DNA of 64,000 nt from Melitaea cinxia (lineage: Eukaryota; Arthropoda; Insecta; Lepidoptera; Nymphalidae): assembly GCF_905220565.1 (NCBI RefSeq), contig NC_059420.1, positions 2,294,001-2,358,000 on the forward strand, in the 5' to 3' direction. The position numbers and the translations under genes are program-made. Shown piece by piece: positions 10,513 through 21,710 of this stretch (position 1 is its first letter; the number at the start of each line of letters is the position of its first letter). The notes beneath the pieces were generated by a model that did not search any database, was not told where the DNA came from, and was given only the letters and a program-made list of their open reading frames with translations.

Positions 10513-11181
10513 CTGAAAGATATTAATTTAGACAAGTTCAGTGTCAGTTTCCTGTGAACTTAGTTTTTACCCCGTCTAAAATAAATAATTTAAGGTCAAT
10601 TAAATCTTAGTACTAAATGATTTTGTGTATGTTTGGATCTAGGAAATTTCTAACGGATACATTTAGCTTCAGAGTTATGTTTTAGGAATTAATAAATCTT
10701 AGAAGCAAACAATTTTTAATGAAACAAATATTTATGGATGACATTAAGTCTTAGAAGTTTTTTTAGAAAACGCAGTCCTAGAAGTACATCTTTTCATCAT
10801 ATTAGATCTTAGGGACGAACTAATAGCGCCGACCCACGGAGGATTAAGCGTCGACCCTTGTTCTATGTCCAGCAGTAAGACGTTTCCTAGGCACAGCTGT
10901 GGTATGAATCAAACTGTCAGTCTGTTCAGCCTATTGCAGTTCACTGCTGGGCATATACCTCCCTATGTTCGCGTCAGACATCCTGGTTTTCCGCAATCCT
11001 CACCCAGCCTACACTGGTAGTCTTAAGTAGATCGTTTGTCCAGCGGGTCGGAGGACGTTCCACACTGCGTTTGCCAAACGCGGTCGCCACTCCAGGACAC
11101 GTCTGCTCCATCAGCCATCGGTCCCACGACACAGGCAACCAGCCCACTGCCACTTCGAGCTAAACCAATGGTATTTATTAC
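10513..11181 (-). other. ARID5 intron between visible exons 3 and 4
   Basis: A 669-bp intron with GTAATA donor and TTTCAG acceptor. The middle (10520-10910) is AT-rich and shows nothing recognisable. The exon-3 side (about 10917-11168) is occupied by a B-family/LINE-like repeat that ends roughly 13 bp from the donor. Confidence 0.75.
10917..11168 (+). repeat. B-family repeat, variant with 'ccagcgggtcggaggacg' body, next to a splice donor
   Basis: Head 'cagcctattgcagttcactg', then 'gacatcctggttttccgcaa' and 'gtccagcgggtcggaggacg' blocks, ending near 'cactgccacttcgagctaaa'. The same variant is seen in part at 48226-48370. It runs antisense to the ARID5 gene. Confidence 0.7.
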
Positions 11182-11373
11182 CTTAGTCTCGGGCGAGTTT
11201 CTGTCGCTGTCGCTAGATTGCGAGTCGGGCGACTGGTCGGGCGACTGGTCAGGCGATCGGTCGCGCGACCGCGCCGCTCTTCGTCTGCGTCCGCGCGGCC
11301 GGCCCTTCAGCTTCGGAGCCAGGTGGTTGCAGACGAACTCGTGGCCCTCCAGCTCAGGATACTCGAAGGTGTC
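11182..11373 (-). CDS. ARID5: ARID5 homologue, exon 3 of those visible: AT-hook
   Basis: Seen: 192 bp, 64 codons, phase 0 at both ends. Acceptor AACTCCAG (ends at 11374), donor GTAATA (starts at 11181). It encodes DTFEYPELEGHEFVCNHLAP, then KLKGRPRGRRRRAARSRDRS, a run of SPDQ repeats and a Ser/Asp-rich tail ending PETK. KGRPRGRRRR is an AT-hook type minor-groove binding motif. As I recall it, human ARID5B has CRDTFDHP...FAPNLKGRPRKKK at the same place, which matches both the order and the exon boundary (LYCK/DTFEYP here). The plus-strand open frame over this stretch (11036-11383) is a shadow. The tandem SPDQSPDQSPD is a short in-frame repeat. Confidence 0.92.
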
Positions 11374-11803
11374 CTGGAGTTAGTTGTGGACTAATAAAAA
11401 CTCTATTATGGTAAGGTTTTTATTTCAGATAACAAAGTTGAGGGGTTGTTTGGAAGAAATGGCTAATTAGCCATAAATCCGCCCTTTGTGCTACACAATC
11501 TGTTATTATCTTTAAGTTCTTGTAATATGTTTGTGCCGTACAATAAATAATAAAATAAAAATACGATGAGAGGAAACTGGAATTAGTGTGAGTAATATGA
11601 ACATTGGTAATATGAACAGTACTTATCGTAAGATCGAAAGTCGCCGGATGAAATACGGATCGGTACCATAAAACTTTGGACAAATTTAAAACAGCAAGTT
11701 TTTGCCGTATAATAAATAAAATAAGAAAGGATAAGAAAAAATGCACGTTTCTTGACAAATTCCGAAATGTTGCCGATTATAGGTTGAAATATTATCGGCC
11801 TAC
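11374..11803 (-). other. ARID5 intron between visible exons 2 and 3
   Basis: A 430-bp AT-rich intron with GTAGGC donor and TCCAG acceptor. About 11440-11545 holds a sequence like the 3' end of RTE-type LINEs ('ggaagaaatggctaattagc', 'taaatccgccctttgtgct'), followed by poly-A-rich repeats. Reversed relatives are at 27925-27965; related 3' ends are at 31570-31680 and 56340-56478. Confidence 0.7.
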
Positions 11804-11979
11804 CTTACAATATAAAATCCTAGTGTTCTTAGTCGGTGCAGCGTAACCCCCCAGGGCGGCGACCAGGGAATCCCTCAACCAGTCGGCCTGGATGCCATCC
11901 AGCCTGGCTAACAGCGCCCGATAGCGGCAGTACCGCGGGTAGGAAAACACTACCACACCTGGATCTTCTACCTCTACCG
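11804..11979 (-). CDS. ARID5: ARID5 homologue, exon 2 of those visible: SYPxYCRYR region
   Basis: Seen: 176 bp between acceptor CTTCCTTCCAG (ends at 11980) and donor GTAGGC (starts at 11803). The leading CG completes Thr with the A left by the previous exon. It then reads VEVEDPG, VVVFSYPRYCRYRALLARL, DGIQADWLRDSLVAALGGYA, APTKNTRILYCK, ending phase 0. As I recall it, human ARID5B reads VIVLSYPQYCRYRSMLKRI and then, after a similar spacing, a segment ending LYCR; the motif, the spacing and the LYC-K/R exon end all agree. The function of this block is not established to my knowledge; it lies in the conserved N-terminal half ahead of the AT-hook. No start-to-stop frame of any size covers it, so it would be missed by open-frame search. 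Confidence 0.93.
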
Positions 11980-12643
11980 CTGGAAGGAAGAAGCACGTAC
12001 ATTATTTATAATATTATTATTATTATTTTGTTTGATTTATTTTATTTTACGGTATTTGTTATTTTCTAAAATACTAAATTTGTTAAATACTTTTATGTAC
12101 TTAATTAAAAACCAATCAACAAAATTAAAAAAATGAAGAACTAGAAAATATATATAAAATTCAATTCAAATTGTGTTGCTTCTATTATACTCGTACTATC
12201 CGAAGGAACTTAGTTCCTACCTGCAGGCCTAGCATGCGCGCCACGACAAAATTTTGTCTACCCCTTTTCTCGTATTATCTCTCTATGTCTACAGTAGCTA
12301 ACATGCGTGCACGCGATACTCTTCTCGTTACGTCAATAGAAGAGATAATCATTAAATTTTAGTGATCTGTGATATTTATCTCTACGGAAGCTAACATGAC
12401 ATCGTAATTTTGTCGAATTTTGTCGTTTTAGGAAGAGAAACTTCTCGTCTTCAATATTATCGACGAGAAAGACGATAAATAAAAAATAAATAAAACCGGG
12501 TGCCTATTTTTTGTATACCATGGCGTTTCCCTATTATAATTATATAATTTCGGTATACGAAGAGCGGGAAATGCGAAAAGTCGAGTGAAGTGTGCCATAT
12601 AATGACACAAAAAACGTATTTGCGCCCTGTTGCTTCTTATTCT

Positions 12644-12850
12644 AAATAATAATAATAATAATAATACTTTATTTCAGACCAAAGTATAAGTCCATATTGG
12701 GTTAGTACAACAAGACAAGACAACATTCAGAATAAAAAACAAAACAAAATTATATTAATAAAATCAATAAGTAAAAATAAAATTAAATAGAATAAAAGTA
12801 AAATCAATAATCAAAAAAAAAAATTCAAAAATTCAAAAAATTTTAAAAAT
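12644..12850 (+). repeat. (AAT)n-headed repeat tail followed by A-rich sequence
   Basis: A run of AAT triplets, then 'actttatttcagaccaaagt', then a long A-rich stretch. The 'aataatactttattt' junction is common at LINE 3' ends in Lepidoptera (recalled). No coding content. Confidence 0.5.
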
Positions 12851-13053
12851 TAAAAAAAAAAAAAAACAATGCGTGATAGAATTACAATTATCTAATGTGC
12901 GACAAGATATAAAGCACAACACGAGCATATTGTTTTACATATATAATTAAATTCATTTACTTACGCCGTTTTATTTTCCATATTAGATTTTTTAAATTAG
13001 ATAGACACTTTTTATCAACTTAACCTAACTTTAACAACTTAACTTAACTTTAA

Positions 13054-14490
13054 CCAACTTCAAAATTATAAAATATTTATTTAATCATTTCTGATTAACT
13101 AAACAAAAATACGAATTACTTTCTACTACGTAAATTTATTTTTCACTTTTTAGTTTCCTTTTTGAAGTCGGTTTTTTTTTTGTTAAAAATTATTTTATTT
13201 TACAATTTTTAGTGATGGGTAGACCTAACAAGGATGCTTTTTCTCTTATGTTCGGGGGCTCGGAAACATACACAATACACAAGCACAAACACCCAGATCA
13301 TGACAAACATCTATATGGCCAATACAAATGTCTCTCGTGCGCGGAGATTGAACCCCCTAACGCCAGGGCAACATCCAGTACTGTGACCTCTGCGCTAACG
13401 CGTCGACATACTATGAGTAAAGTTCGCTATCAGGTGTACATAATAACAACCGGGACTGTTCTCTGAGGCTGGGTTGGGAGAACCACAAGGATTAACAACT
13501 AGACCGAAAATAAATATTTGTATAAACATAAATATCCACTCCGAGCGGGAATAGAACCCGCGACCGTCGGTGTTTAGGCGCTGCCGACACGGCACATGCA
13601 CCATTATATCAAAGCGGTCGTCAAACAGCAAAAGGTAACTGCTGTAAATTGTTGAGAAATTCCCTCGAGTGTTTATGGGCTCCATCATCAAACCTGGTCC
13701 TGCGACACAGATGATCACACAGCGGGTAATTGCTATAAATCGTTGAAAAGTTCCCTCGACTATCTTTCGTCTCCATCATCAGACTTTAATGGCACTTGTA
13801 TGCATATAGGTGCAAATTATATGCATATAGGTGCAAATTTCTAATCAATAGAAACGAATTAAGTTCAAACAGCAGGTAATTGCTATAAGTCGTTGAAGAG
13901 TACCCTCGACTATCTTTCGTCTCCATCATCAGACTGAAATGACACTTATAACTCATATATATTGCAAAGTTCTCATCAATAGAAACGAATTAAGTTCAAA
14001 CAGCAGGTAATTGCTATAAATCGTTAAAGAGTTCCCTCGACTAACTTTTGTCTCCATCATCAGACTGTAATGGCACTTATAACTCATACAGGTGCAAAGT
14101 TCTCATCAATAGAAACGAATTAAGTTTAAAAAGTAGGTAATTGCTATAAATTGTTGAAGAGTTCCCTCGACTATCTTTCTTCTCCATCATCAGATCGACT
14201 CCAGACCTTTATTAAATAGTAGTGCTTTATAGTACTTAATGAAAACATGATTAAATTTACTAGTCACCCTTACGATTTTTGAAAGTTCCCCTCGATTTCT
14301 CTGAGATCCCATCATCAGATCCTGGTTTCCTTATCATGGTACCAAACTATGGATATCTCCTTTTCAACACAAAAAGAATTATCAAAATCGGTTCATAAAC
14401 GAAGAAGTTATCTCCGAACATACATAAAAAAAAAAAATAATATATACGGTCGAATTGAGTAACCTCCTCCTTTTTTTGAAGTCGGTTAAA
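13054..14490 (+). mobile_element. F-family element, long form with four internal tandem units
   Basis: A second, shorter copy lies at 56958-58090; the two align nearly end to end. The ends carry 'gaagtcggtt' blocks (13166, 14479) seen in many copies across the window (17540-17925, 19010-19350, 31136-31545, 39455-39705, 42950-43480, 47080-47410, 48770-49255, 54275-54410). Inside are a SINE-like piece (13212-13420), a tRNA-like B-box region read on the minus strand (13540-13565, 'gcgggttctattcccgctcg'), and about 130-bp tandem units starting 13721, 13871, 14002 and 14132. Open frames within are short and not conserved, so it looks non-autonomous. Confidence 0.7.
13721..14210 (+). repeat. Tandem repeat of ~130 bp, four units, inside the F element
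   Basis: Each unit begins 'agcaggtaattgctataaat' or close to it, and contains 'gttccctcgactatctttcg' and 'ctccatcatcaga'. Starts are 13721, 13871, 14002 and 14132; the first unit is 150 bp because a 20-bp block with 'atgcatataggtgcaaat' is doubled. The copy near 57604 has only two units. Confidence 0.85.
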
Positions 14491-15338
14491 AACATGAGTC
14501 ACTCGTTTGAAATTATACAAACGTTGGCTCATCCCGGTTTGGAACGATTGGTCAATAACCTTGTAAATTCAACTTTACGACATAAGAAATAAGAATGATA
14601 TTCAGTTGTGATTATGGTTGATAATGTTTCTCTACTCGACAAGGCGAAGTCTTCGGAAGAGAATTTTGTCTCTCGTAGTGCGCATGTTAGGGTAATCGAG
14701 AAAATACTCGATGTAGACATTATCTCTCTCTCTCGTCAAGAGATATCTCGTTGTATGCATGCTAGGCCGGCTGGTGTCCCATGACACCACATAATATTTT
14801 TATACTATACTTAGTATAACTTTTATCTGCAGTTATGTTCGCGTAAATATAATAAAAGGCAACTGTTGCTATATTTTATAACCTAACTCTGTTCTAAACT
14901 TTCGTCGTAATCCGTCAAGTCGTTGTGACGATATTGTCAAACAAACTTACATAAAATATAAAAACCTTCCCGTTTATAGTTTAATTAGACTTTATTTTAA
15001 ATGAAATACATATATATATATATATGGACAATAAAAATTAAAAATAAACCAATATTGTATAAGGAAAAAAATTAACCTTGAAGTAAGGTTACTTAGCACT
15101 AAAATATATATATATATAAAAAATACATTTCAATATGCTACGTTTGTCTGTTTGTGAATTGCGTGATATTGTGTATCTTAGATAGATTAGATTAGAAAAA
15201 AATGCTAATTCGATTATGATGACATTTATTACCTATAAAGATAGTTTGAAGTTTAGGAATGGACATAAATTATCGCCTGTCTGAATGGCTTTTTTCAACT
15301 GGTCAATTCCAACACAGCGTTCTAATTTACTACGATTT

Positions 15339-15371
15339 AATGAAACTACGATTTGATTAATCGTAGTTTCA
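15339..15371. repeat. Perfect short inverted repeat (hairpin)
   Basis: TGAAACTACGATT is followed after a short spacer by AATCGTAGTTTCA. It lies in the ARID5 intron. No function can be assigned. Confidence 0.7.
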
Positions 15372-15451
15372 TGGGCCATGATTAAATAAATGACAGCAAT
15401 GACTCATTACTTTCTTAACGCGAATGATTAAATAAAAAAAAAAATACTGAG

Positions 15452-15675
15452 GAAGTTAAAGCGTACGGCTCACCTGATGGTAAACGGTAACTGTGATCTA
15501 TGCCCGCAACACAAAAAGCATGGCAAGCACGTTGCCGACCCTATCCCTAATCCCCGCAGGAGCTCTGGTCACCTTACAACACCTACTTAAAAGCAGTATT
15601 ATTTGGGTGTGATCTTCTCTAAGATCGAGTTACTTTCAAAGTCAAGCTGCTGCAGATTTTGAGCAGGAAATTTCC
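15452..15675 (+). mobile_element. SINE-like repeat, A family ('aagcgtacggctcacctgat')
   Basis: Matches the better-preserved copy at 16022-16301 along most of its length, ending in 'gagcaggaaatttcc'. It lies about 24 bp from the donor of ARID5 exon 1, in antisense. Confidence 0.8.
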
Positions 15676-15700
15676 AGCTCGATAGAAAAATTAAACTTAC

Positions 15701-15905
15701 TTATCGAGCTTTTTTCTTTCTCAACATCGCTGAAGTCAAGCTTCGTGTGATGCAGGGGTGAGGTTGGGCAAGGTGCGCTGGGGGGCGCACAGGCGCCCCT
15801 CCACACCGCTTTCAGGCCCCACCTCCACCCGGATCCGTTGCAGACCCAGCTTAGCAGGTCCTCGGCACGGAGGACCACCTTGTCATTGATTGCGAGGACC
15901 TCGTC
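15701..15905 (-). CDS. ARID5: ARID5 homologue, first exon visible: conserved N-terminal region
   Basis: Seen: 205 bp between acceptor ATTTTCCAG (ends at 15906) and donor GTAAGT (starts at 15700). Open from the first base and ends phase 1. It encodes DEVLAINDKVVLRAEDLL, SWVCNGSGWRWGLKAVWRG, a Pro/Cys-rich stretch, and TKLDFSDVEKEKSSI. As I recall it, human ARID5B has DEVLAVSEKVIVKLEDLV and, further on, LNFKDVLKEKADL; both blocks are matched in order. The Pro/Cys/Ala-rich middle (ACAPPSAPCPTSP) looks lineage-specific. The longest start-to-stop frame here (15642-15878) runs past the donor into the intron and misses the exon start. A further upstream exon ending in phase 0 must exist; I could not find it between here and 64000. 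Confidence 0.92.
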
Positions 15906-16021
15906 CTGGAAAATAATATTTTTTCAGTTAAGTAGTGACAAAATTATAAGTATAAAAACTCAAGCTGACCCGACGAAATTTATAGCGCCATTTTTTTTTT
16001 CGTGAATCGTTTTTTTTTTTT

Positions 16022-16301
16022 TTATGTCACTAGGTCGGCAAACAAGCGTACGGCTCACCTGATGGTAAGCGATTACCGTAGCTTATAGACGCCTGCGACA
16101 CCAGAAGCATCGCAAGCGCGTTGCCGACCCAATTCCCCAATCCGCCCAGGAGCTCTGGTCACCTTACTCACCAACAGGAACACAATACTGCTTGAAAACA
16201 GTATTATTTTGCTGTGATCTTCTGTAAGGTCGAGGTACTACCCCAGTGGGGCTGCTCCATATTTTGAGCAGGAAATTCCTGCTGTGCCCTACCTCAGTTA
16301 A
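16022..16301 (+). mobile_element. SINE-like repeat, A family, best-preserved copy
   Basis: Runs from 'tcactaggtcggcaaacaag' through 'cgcaagcgcgttgccgaccc', 'gctgtgatcttctgtaaggt' and 'gtggggctgctccatatttt' to 'gccctacctcagtta'. Further copies: 8946-9035 (deleted), 29157-29392, 45696-45962, 47843-48082 (minus), and 56050-56159 plus 56485-56617 (minus, split by an insertion). Short and without coding capacity. Confidence 0.8.
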
Positions 16302-16751
16302 TAGTTTTTTTAGATTTTTATTTAACCTTGTCGTGACAATAACGAACACATAAGAAAAGTATCATCTAATTCGATGCAGTCGTTCGTTATTTATACACTA
16401 GGTGACCTGCCAAACTTCGTACCTTCTTTTCGTGAATATAATAATTACCAGCTGTGCCCTGCGATTTCACCCGCCTCTATATGAGGAAAAAATAGCCTAT
16501 AGTTCCTCCGTAAATGGGTATACTACAGTAGCTACTGAGATTAGTACGTACCAAACAAATAAACTTTTTAGCTTTATAATATCAGTATAGATTATACATC
16601 GGAAAAAATATAGCCTATATTTTAAGTTGGACATAGTTACATATCTGTTCAAAATTTCGTGAAAATCGGTCAAGTATAGTTTCGATAATTACCCCGTACA
16701 AACAACGTGACACGATATTTTTATGTATATAGATGTATAATTTAATTAGAT

Positions 16752-17068
16752 ACTAGCTGTGACCGCGACTTCGTCCGCGTGGAATTGAACAAAAAATTTA
16801 TTGTTCAGTTCGCAGAGTTATAAAACAAATAAACTTCTAAAATAAAAGTAGCCTAAGTTACTCCTTACTATATCAGCTGCCAGTGAAAGTCCCTAAATCG
16901 GTTAAGCCCTTTCAGAGATTAGCCGGAACAAACAAACGGACAGAGAGACAGACAAAAATAAAAAAAAATGTTATTTTGGTATATGTACCGTGTATACATT
17001 TATATGCATTAGCCGGTTGTTTTAATATTACAAACCAACACTCCAATTTTATTTATTTGTATAGATTT
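16752..17068 (+). repeat. D-family repeat ('gcccgcgacttcgtccgcgtgg')
   Basis: Starts 'tagctgtgaccgcgacttcg' and ends near 'acactccaattttatttatt'. Other copies: 46184-46362 and 46655-46785 (split), 50930-51157 and 51632-51670 (minus, split), 53505-53812 (minus), 55430-55732, and 63148-63440 (minus); a variant lies at 49755-50020. Widespread in Lepidoptera as I recall. Confidence 0.75.
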
Positions 17069-17069
17069 C

Positions 17070-18400
17070 AAAGAAACTGACAGTTCCGATAGAAGGTTCG
17101 AATTCCATACAAGACAATGTATGTATGAGTCACACAGATGTTTGTCGTGCTCTGGTGCGTTTGTTTGTATTGCGTGTTTTAAACGACACGGGATTGTAAT
17201 CCTATTAACAGTCGTTGAGTTTATTGCGATATGATAATAAATATACTTCATGACGTTTAGCATATTTGTTATAATGCTCGGTTGTTTTTTTTTTACTACT
17301 CTTTTGCGCAAAATCTACTGAACTTATTTTAGTGATACTCACCGCATGATAGCTGCAGATCCAGAATAAGACATAGACTACTTTTTTTATATAAATCAAC
17401 TGTTTATAACCGTTGAAAAATAAATATTATTATATTATAATTTAACTATGTTAGCTGTGCCTCATAAACTACGAAATTATATAAGTCATTATTTATACAA
17501 TATGTATGAAAAATCCGCGCACAGACGGTAGTCAAAAATACCGACTTCAATTACATCGACTAGTAACACAACGTAAGTAGACGAAAAAATGTTCAAATAA
17601 ATACGCTTTATCAAAGATTACTCAAAAAGTGGTCATCAGATCTCGATCAAATTCAAATAGGATTACAAGACAAGCATAATCGTTAAAATCGGTAAGCCCA
17701 GTAAAAAGTTACGAACTATAACACAACGTAGGTCGACGACAAAATAGTCAAGTAAATAAGCATTATTAGATATAACTCGAAAAGTAATTGCTAGATTCAA
17801 TTAAATCTAATGGGACATAAAACGAATCAATTTTCAGTTTAAAAATATCATCAAAATCGATACCCCATATACATAAAAAAATACAATCGAATTGATAACC
17901 TCCTCCTTTTTTGGAAGTCGGTTAATAAATGAAAACCTAAGCTTCTCAATTTAAAACCGAACGCACAGACACATAAAAAAATAAACAGTCCAAAGTTTAT
18001 TTTTACGAAACAATTCGGAAACGAACACATTAACATTTTAAATATGTTTTTTACATATTAATACATTCGCTTGTGTATATTTTTTCGTGTATATATAAGA
18101 TATTAACAGAAGTACGTACATTGTCTGTGCAAGTGTGTTTGCCTCAAACAAGGTGACTGCATACAGCGTGTTTTAAGTTATTATATATTTAGTTATTACA
18201 TTTTATTATTAATAATTTAACAAGTATTTTTTATCTATTTCGTTATTTATTTATAATTATACAGATCAAAAATAGCTAATATATTTTTTTAACATTCACA
18301 CGGCCGTTTGTTCCTATGGTAAGCAACTTAATTTTTGTGGTATAAGTAACAGCCGATTAATAAAGCTACATATTTTTAAGATATATATATATATATATAC

Positions 18401-18451
<51 letters not shown>

Positions 18452-19370
18452 TATACATATATAATACGTATATAGATAAATATAAATGATGCATCCAGAA
18501 CTAGGTGGGAGTCGAACCCAAAATCCCGGAACAAAAAGCATGGCTTACGAAAAATCACAGGAGGTTATAAAAAATGATAAAAAAATAAAAGAGGTCTTTA
18601 CATGAGGGCGTTGTTCTTACGAAGTAAAATATTGCGAATTACATTAAAATTAATATGAGATCTAGGACATACAAATATACCATTAATTACATGACATTAA
18701 TTTATTTATCTGTACAGACATTAAATAAAATATACCATAAAATCATTCTTACTTTACTCTCTCCACCATATTACTAATAACGAATAATACTAATTATTAA
18801 TATAATAAATATAAAATTAAAATTAAATGTTATATTAGTAAACATAATAATGAACAGCCTGTAGGCACATACGTACACACACACAAACACATGAAACACA
18901 GAGACGGAATTGATAGCGAGCGATCTATTCGGTGCAACAACCCGGAGCAGGGCGACCACGGACGAGTATATTTAATGCGACAAGACTGACGGCGCGGTTT
19001 CACTCGCTTTTTAAACCGACTTCAAAAAAGAGAGTTCTCAATTAGACTGTTTTTTTATGTGTATTGTTACCTCATAACTTTTTACTGGGTGGATCGATTT
19101 CGAAGATTATTTTTTTAATCGAAGGTACCGATTGTTATGTGGTCCATCCGTGTTGTGGCTTGTCTCCTTGTCTGTTAATATAGATTATATAGCTGAAATT
19201 ATTTTTTGTTTGTTTCAAGCGAATTATTTTCAGAAACTACTGTTTCGTATTGAAAATTTATTATTGTGTTGGATATCTACCGAGAAAGGCTCCGAGGAAA
19301 GCTTTAGGCAATTATTTCTTTGGATTAACGCGTGTAAAACCACGGTGCACTGCTAGTATTTAAAAAAATT

Positions 19371-19409
<39 letters not shown>

Positions 19410-19911
19410 GAAAGTAGTAAACAATTAAGAAGTGAAAATATATATAAAAAAAAAAACATATTCCCACGGTACACATATGAAAAATTAATTACGTCGACCT
19501 AGATTTAATTATTTTAATATTAAGATCGTAATATATTGTTACGAGTTGACGATCGTGTGGAAACTGGTTCTTAATAATATATATCTTAATTACATTCGAC
19601 TCCTAATAGTACCTCGTCTGTTTAAATAAAATCAAATTTAAAAAATGAGTTAGGAATGTTTTTTTACGCAGAAAAGTTGGTAGTCGAAAATCTTATAAAT
19701 ATCAATACTTATATTACTTATAAGTGATATATAATTATGAGCTGAACAGTTTGTTTGTTTGTTTGTTTAAACGCGCTAATCTCAGTAGCTACTAGTACGA
19801 ATTGAAAAATTATTTTTGAGTTGTAAAGCCAAGTTATCGAGGAAGACTATACTCTTTTTTTCCTCAAATTAACGCGTATGGACCCGCGGGGAACAGCTAA
19901 TAATATATATA
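17070..19911. other. Gene-free repeat-rich stretch
   Basis: Holds an F-family copy (17540-17925), an (AT)n-rich microsatellite (18375-18475), a short tRNA-like SINE relic near 18487-18530 ('ggtgggagtcgaaccca'), a moderately GC-rich unknown segment (18900-19000), another F-family copy (19010-19350), an (AT)n run (19374-19406) and a G-family repeat (19738-19895). The open frames seen in the AT-rich microsatellite are low complexity. No gene recognised. Confidence 0.6.
18375..18475. repeat. (AT)n microsatellite with AC interruptions
   Basis: A near-continuous alternating AT run broken by 'tatacatatata' steps. The open frames across it (Ile/Tyr repeats) are an artefact of composition. Confidence 0.9.
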
Positions 19912-20619
19912 TGTCAGAGATTAAAAAGAAGGAAGGTATGCTTTTCGGCTTGAAGGTATATTTCTCTTTCTCATGATCTCAGAGTACTCACTCAGTCTAC
20001 TGTGGGCATAAGTGGGTAATGTTGACACAAGTAAACACAATTAATGATATCACCAAATTATTATAACACAGGAATCAGTTAACAGAAAGGTAACGCAGTA
20101 CGGAAGGCGGGTAGTTATTAGTTAAGGGGGCGAAGACTAACTTCTTAGCATTCGATGGATTCACGGTTCACCGTGCGGGTACCGAGTCCATCGTGTGGCA
20201 GAGGGAGTAACTCAGAGCAGTGCCTAGGACTTGCGACCCAGGTGTAGGTTTAAGGAGTTCTCCTTTGAAATGCGCATCAACGCTCACCTTCACTGCTCGA
20301 GTTATCCGCCATAATATGTAACAATTAATTCGTATGCACAAATTAATTATTGAATGAGTCTAGGTTAAGCTACTAGCAGGATACAACAAATGTATCGTGC
20401 CAAGCCAGAGCCAAGACTACCTTAGCCGAGGTGACACCGTTCGTTTTATACACGTCAGAACAATTCGAGTAATATAATAACTGAGGGTAGGTGACTGGAA
20501 CGATGTGCTAGGTGGCGCGTCGATCACCCCACTACTCTAACAGCTAATAATTGACAACTGACATTATCTGAATACACCCAAGTCAAACACTTGACGTTCC
20601 GTATTCATACCCTGCGACA
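19912..20619 (-). repeat. Left LTR (3' LTR of the minus-strand element)
   Basis: 708 bp, TG...CA, and by eye identical to the copy at 24163-24870. Identical LTRs point to recent insertion. Confidence 0.9.
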
Positions 20620-20867
20620 CGGCCATCTTGACAAGTCACACGTCCTCGTGTGATGCTGTAAAAAGGAAAAAGGTACTGCGGTATCAAAGTCTCATCTCGG
20701 CCTATCCTGATTCACACTTAATCAAGGATAAAGTGATAGTACAACCACTTTTGATAACACACCATACAACCATACGCGAAACTATCATTAAATCAAAATT
20801 AACCAATCCCGATTGGTATGAACAGGACTCCATTATTAGTTCTACATAAAGTCGCTACAGACTGATT

Positions 20868-21704
20868 TCAGTGGGAGGTAGAAAAATATCTAACTTGAGG
20901 TATGCCGATGATACTACTCTTCTCACTCAAACAAAAGAGGACATGGAACACCTGCTGACACTTCTACAGACAACAAGCCTCTCCTTTGGACTTACGATCA
21001 ACAGAGATAAGACCAAAATGATGATAGTGGATCGAGCCGAACTAAAGCATCCTGACATCTCTATGATTGGCAACTGTGAGGTTGTCCAATCTTATGTGTA
21101 CCTTGGTTTCACTATTGCAAACACCGGAGGATGCGAAGACGAGATTCGAAGGAGATGTGCTATTACAAGATCTGCCGTTGGCAAGTTAAAAAGAGTCTGG
21201 TGCAACCGTAATATCACCAGAGCCACGAAAGTCCGCCTAATGAGAAGCTTAACCTTCCCGATATTTCTTTATGGCGCAGAAACGTGGACGGTTAGACTCA
21301 AAGACCGACGCAAAATCGACGCACTCGAGATGTGGTGCTGGCAGCGACTGCTGCGGATCCCTTAGACAGCGTTTAGGACCAATATTTCGATCCTACAGGA
21401 ATTAAAAATCAAGCAGAGATTGTCGTCGACTGTGCAAACTCGAATCCTGAAATATTTCGGACACATTGTTCGAAACGAACAATCCATAGAGCGACTCGTT
21501 GTCCAAGGGCGGGTAGAAGGCAAGGGGTCACGCGGTCGATCACCTACGCGCTGGACAGACCTTATCAAAGCTGCGACACAGACCTCCATAGTCCAGAGTT
21601 CTCGAGACGCCGAAAACCGCATCAAGTGGAGACGTATAGCGGGGGCTACTTTAGCCAATGAATCGTCGACAACCATGACCACTCTGTCAAGAGTGAACGA
21701 CTAA
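20868..21704 (+). pseudogene. RTE-like LINE reverse transcriptase, C-terminal part, one nonsense codon
   Basis: Starts mid-domain at GGRKISNLRYADDTTLL, which carries the catalytic YADD box. It continues through GLTINRDKTK and VYLGFTIANTG, then the FLYGAETWTV and ALEMWCWQRLLRIP boxes usual for RTE-type endonuclease/reverse transcriptases. A TAG at 21363-21365 stands where the family has Trp. The same frame then continues for 113 codons (TAFRTNISILQELKIKQRL.. RILKYFGHIVRNEQSIERL..), to a stop at 21702-21704. The endonuclease and the N-terminal RT motifs are absent. It is antisense to the LTR element that encloses it. One stop and no frameshift suggest it is not very old. Confidence 0.88.
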
Positions 21705-21710
21705 GAAGAA

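Larger units (their letters stand above)
11980..15700 (-). other. ARID5 intron between visible exons 1 and 2
   Basis: A 3721-bp intron with GTAAGT donor and TCCAG acceptor. Contents: AT-rich sequence with a 14-bp perfect palindrome (12245-12258), an (AAT)n-headed repeat (12644 on), a 1.4-kb F-family element (13054-14490), AT-rich sequence with short hairpins (14771-14786 and 15339-15371), and a SINE (15452-15675). No exon was seen inside. Confidence 0.75.

Noticed and set aside
11036..11383. 115-codon plus-strand frame with DWSGDWSGD repeats
   Set aside because: Shadow of the minus-strand ARID5 exon 3 (SPDQ repeats) and of a B-family repeat.
13395..13718. 107-codon minus-strand frame, with a near copy at 57281-57601
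   Set aside because: The similarity is explained by both lying in the same non-autonomous F-family element. The frames have different ends and no domain.
18314..18558. Ile/Tyr-rich minus-strand frames
   Set aside because: Translation of the (AT)n microsatellite.
21362..21682. 106-codon minus-strand frame
   Set aside because: Antisense shadow of the RTE-like LINE frame.
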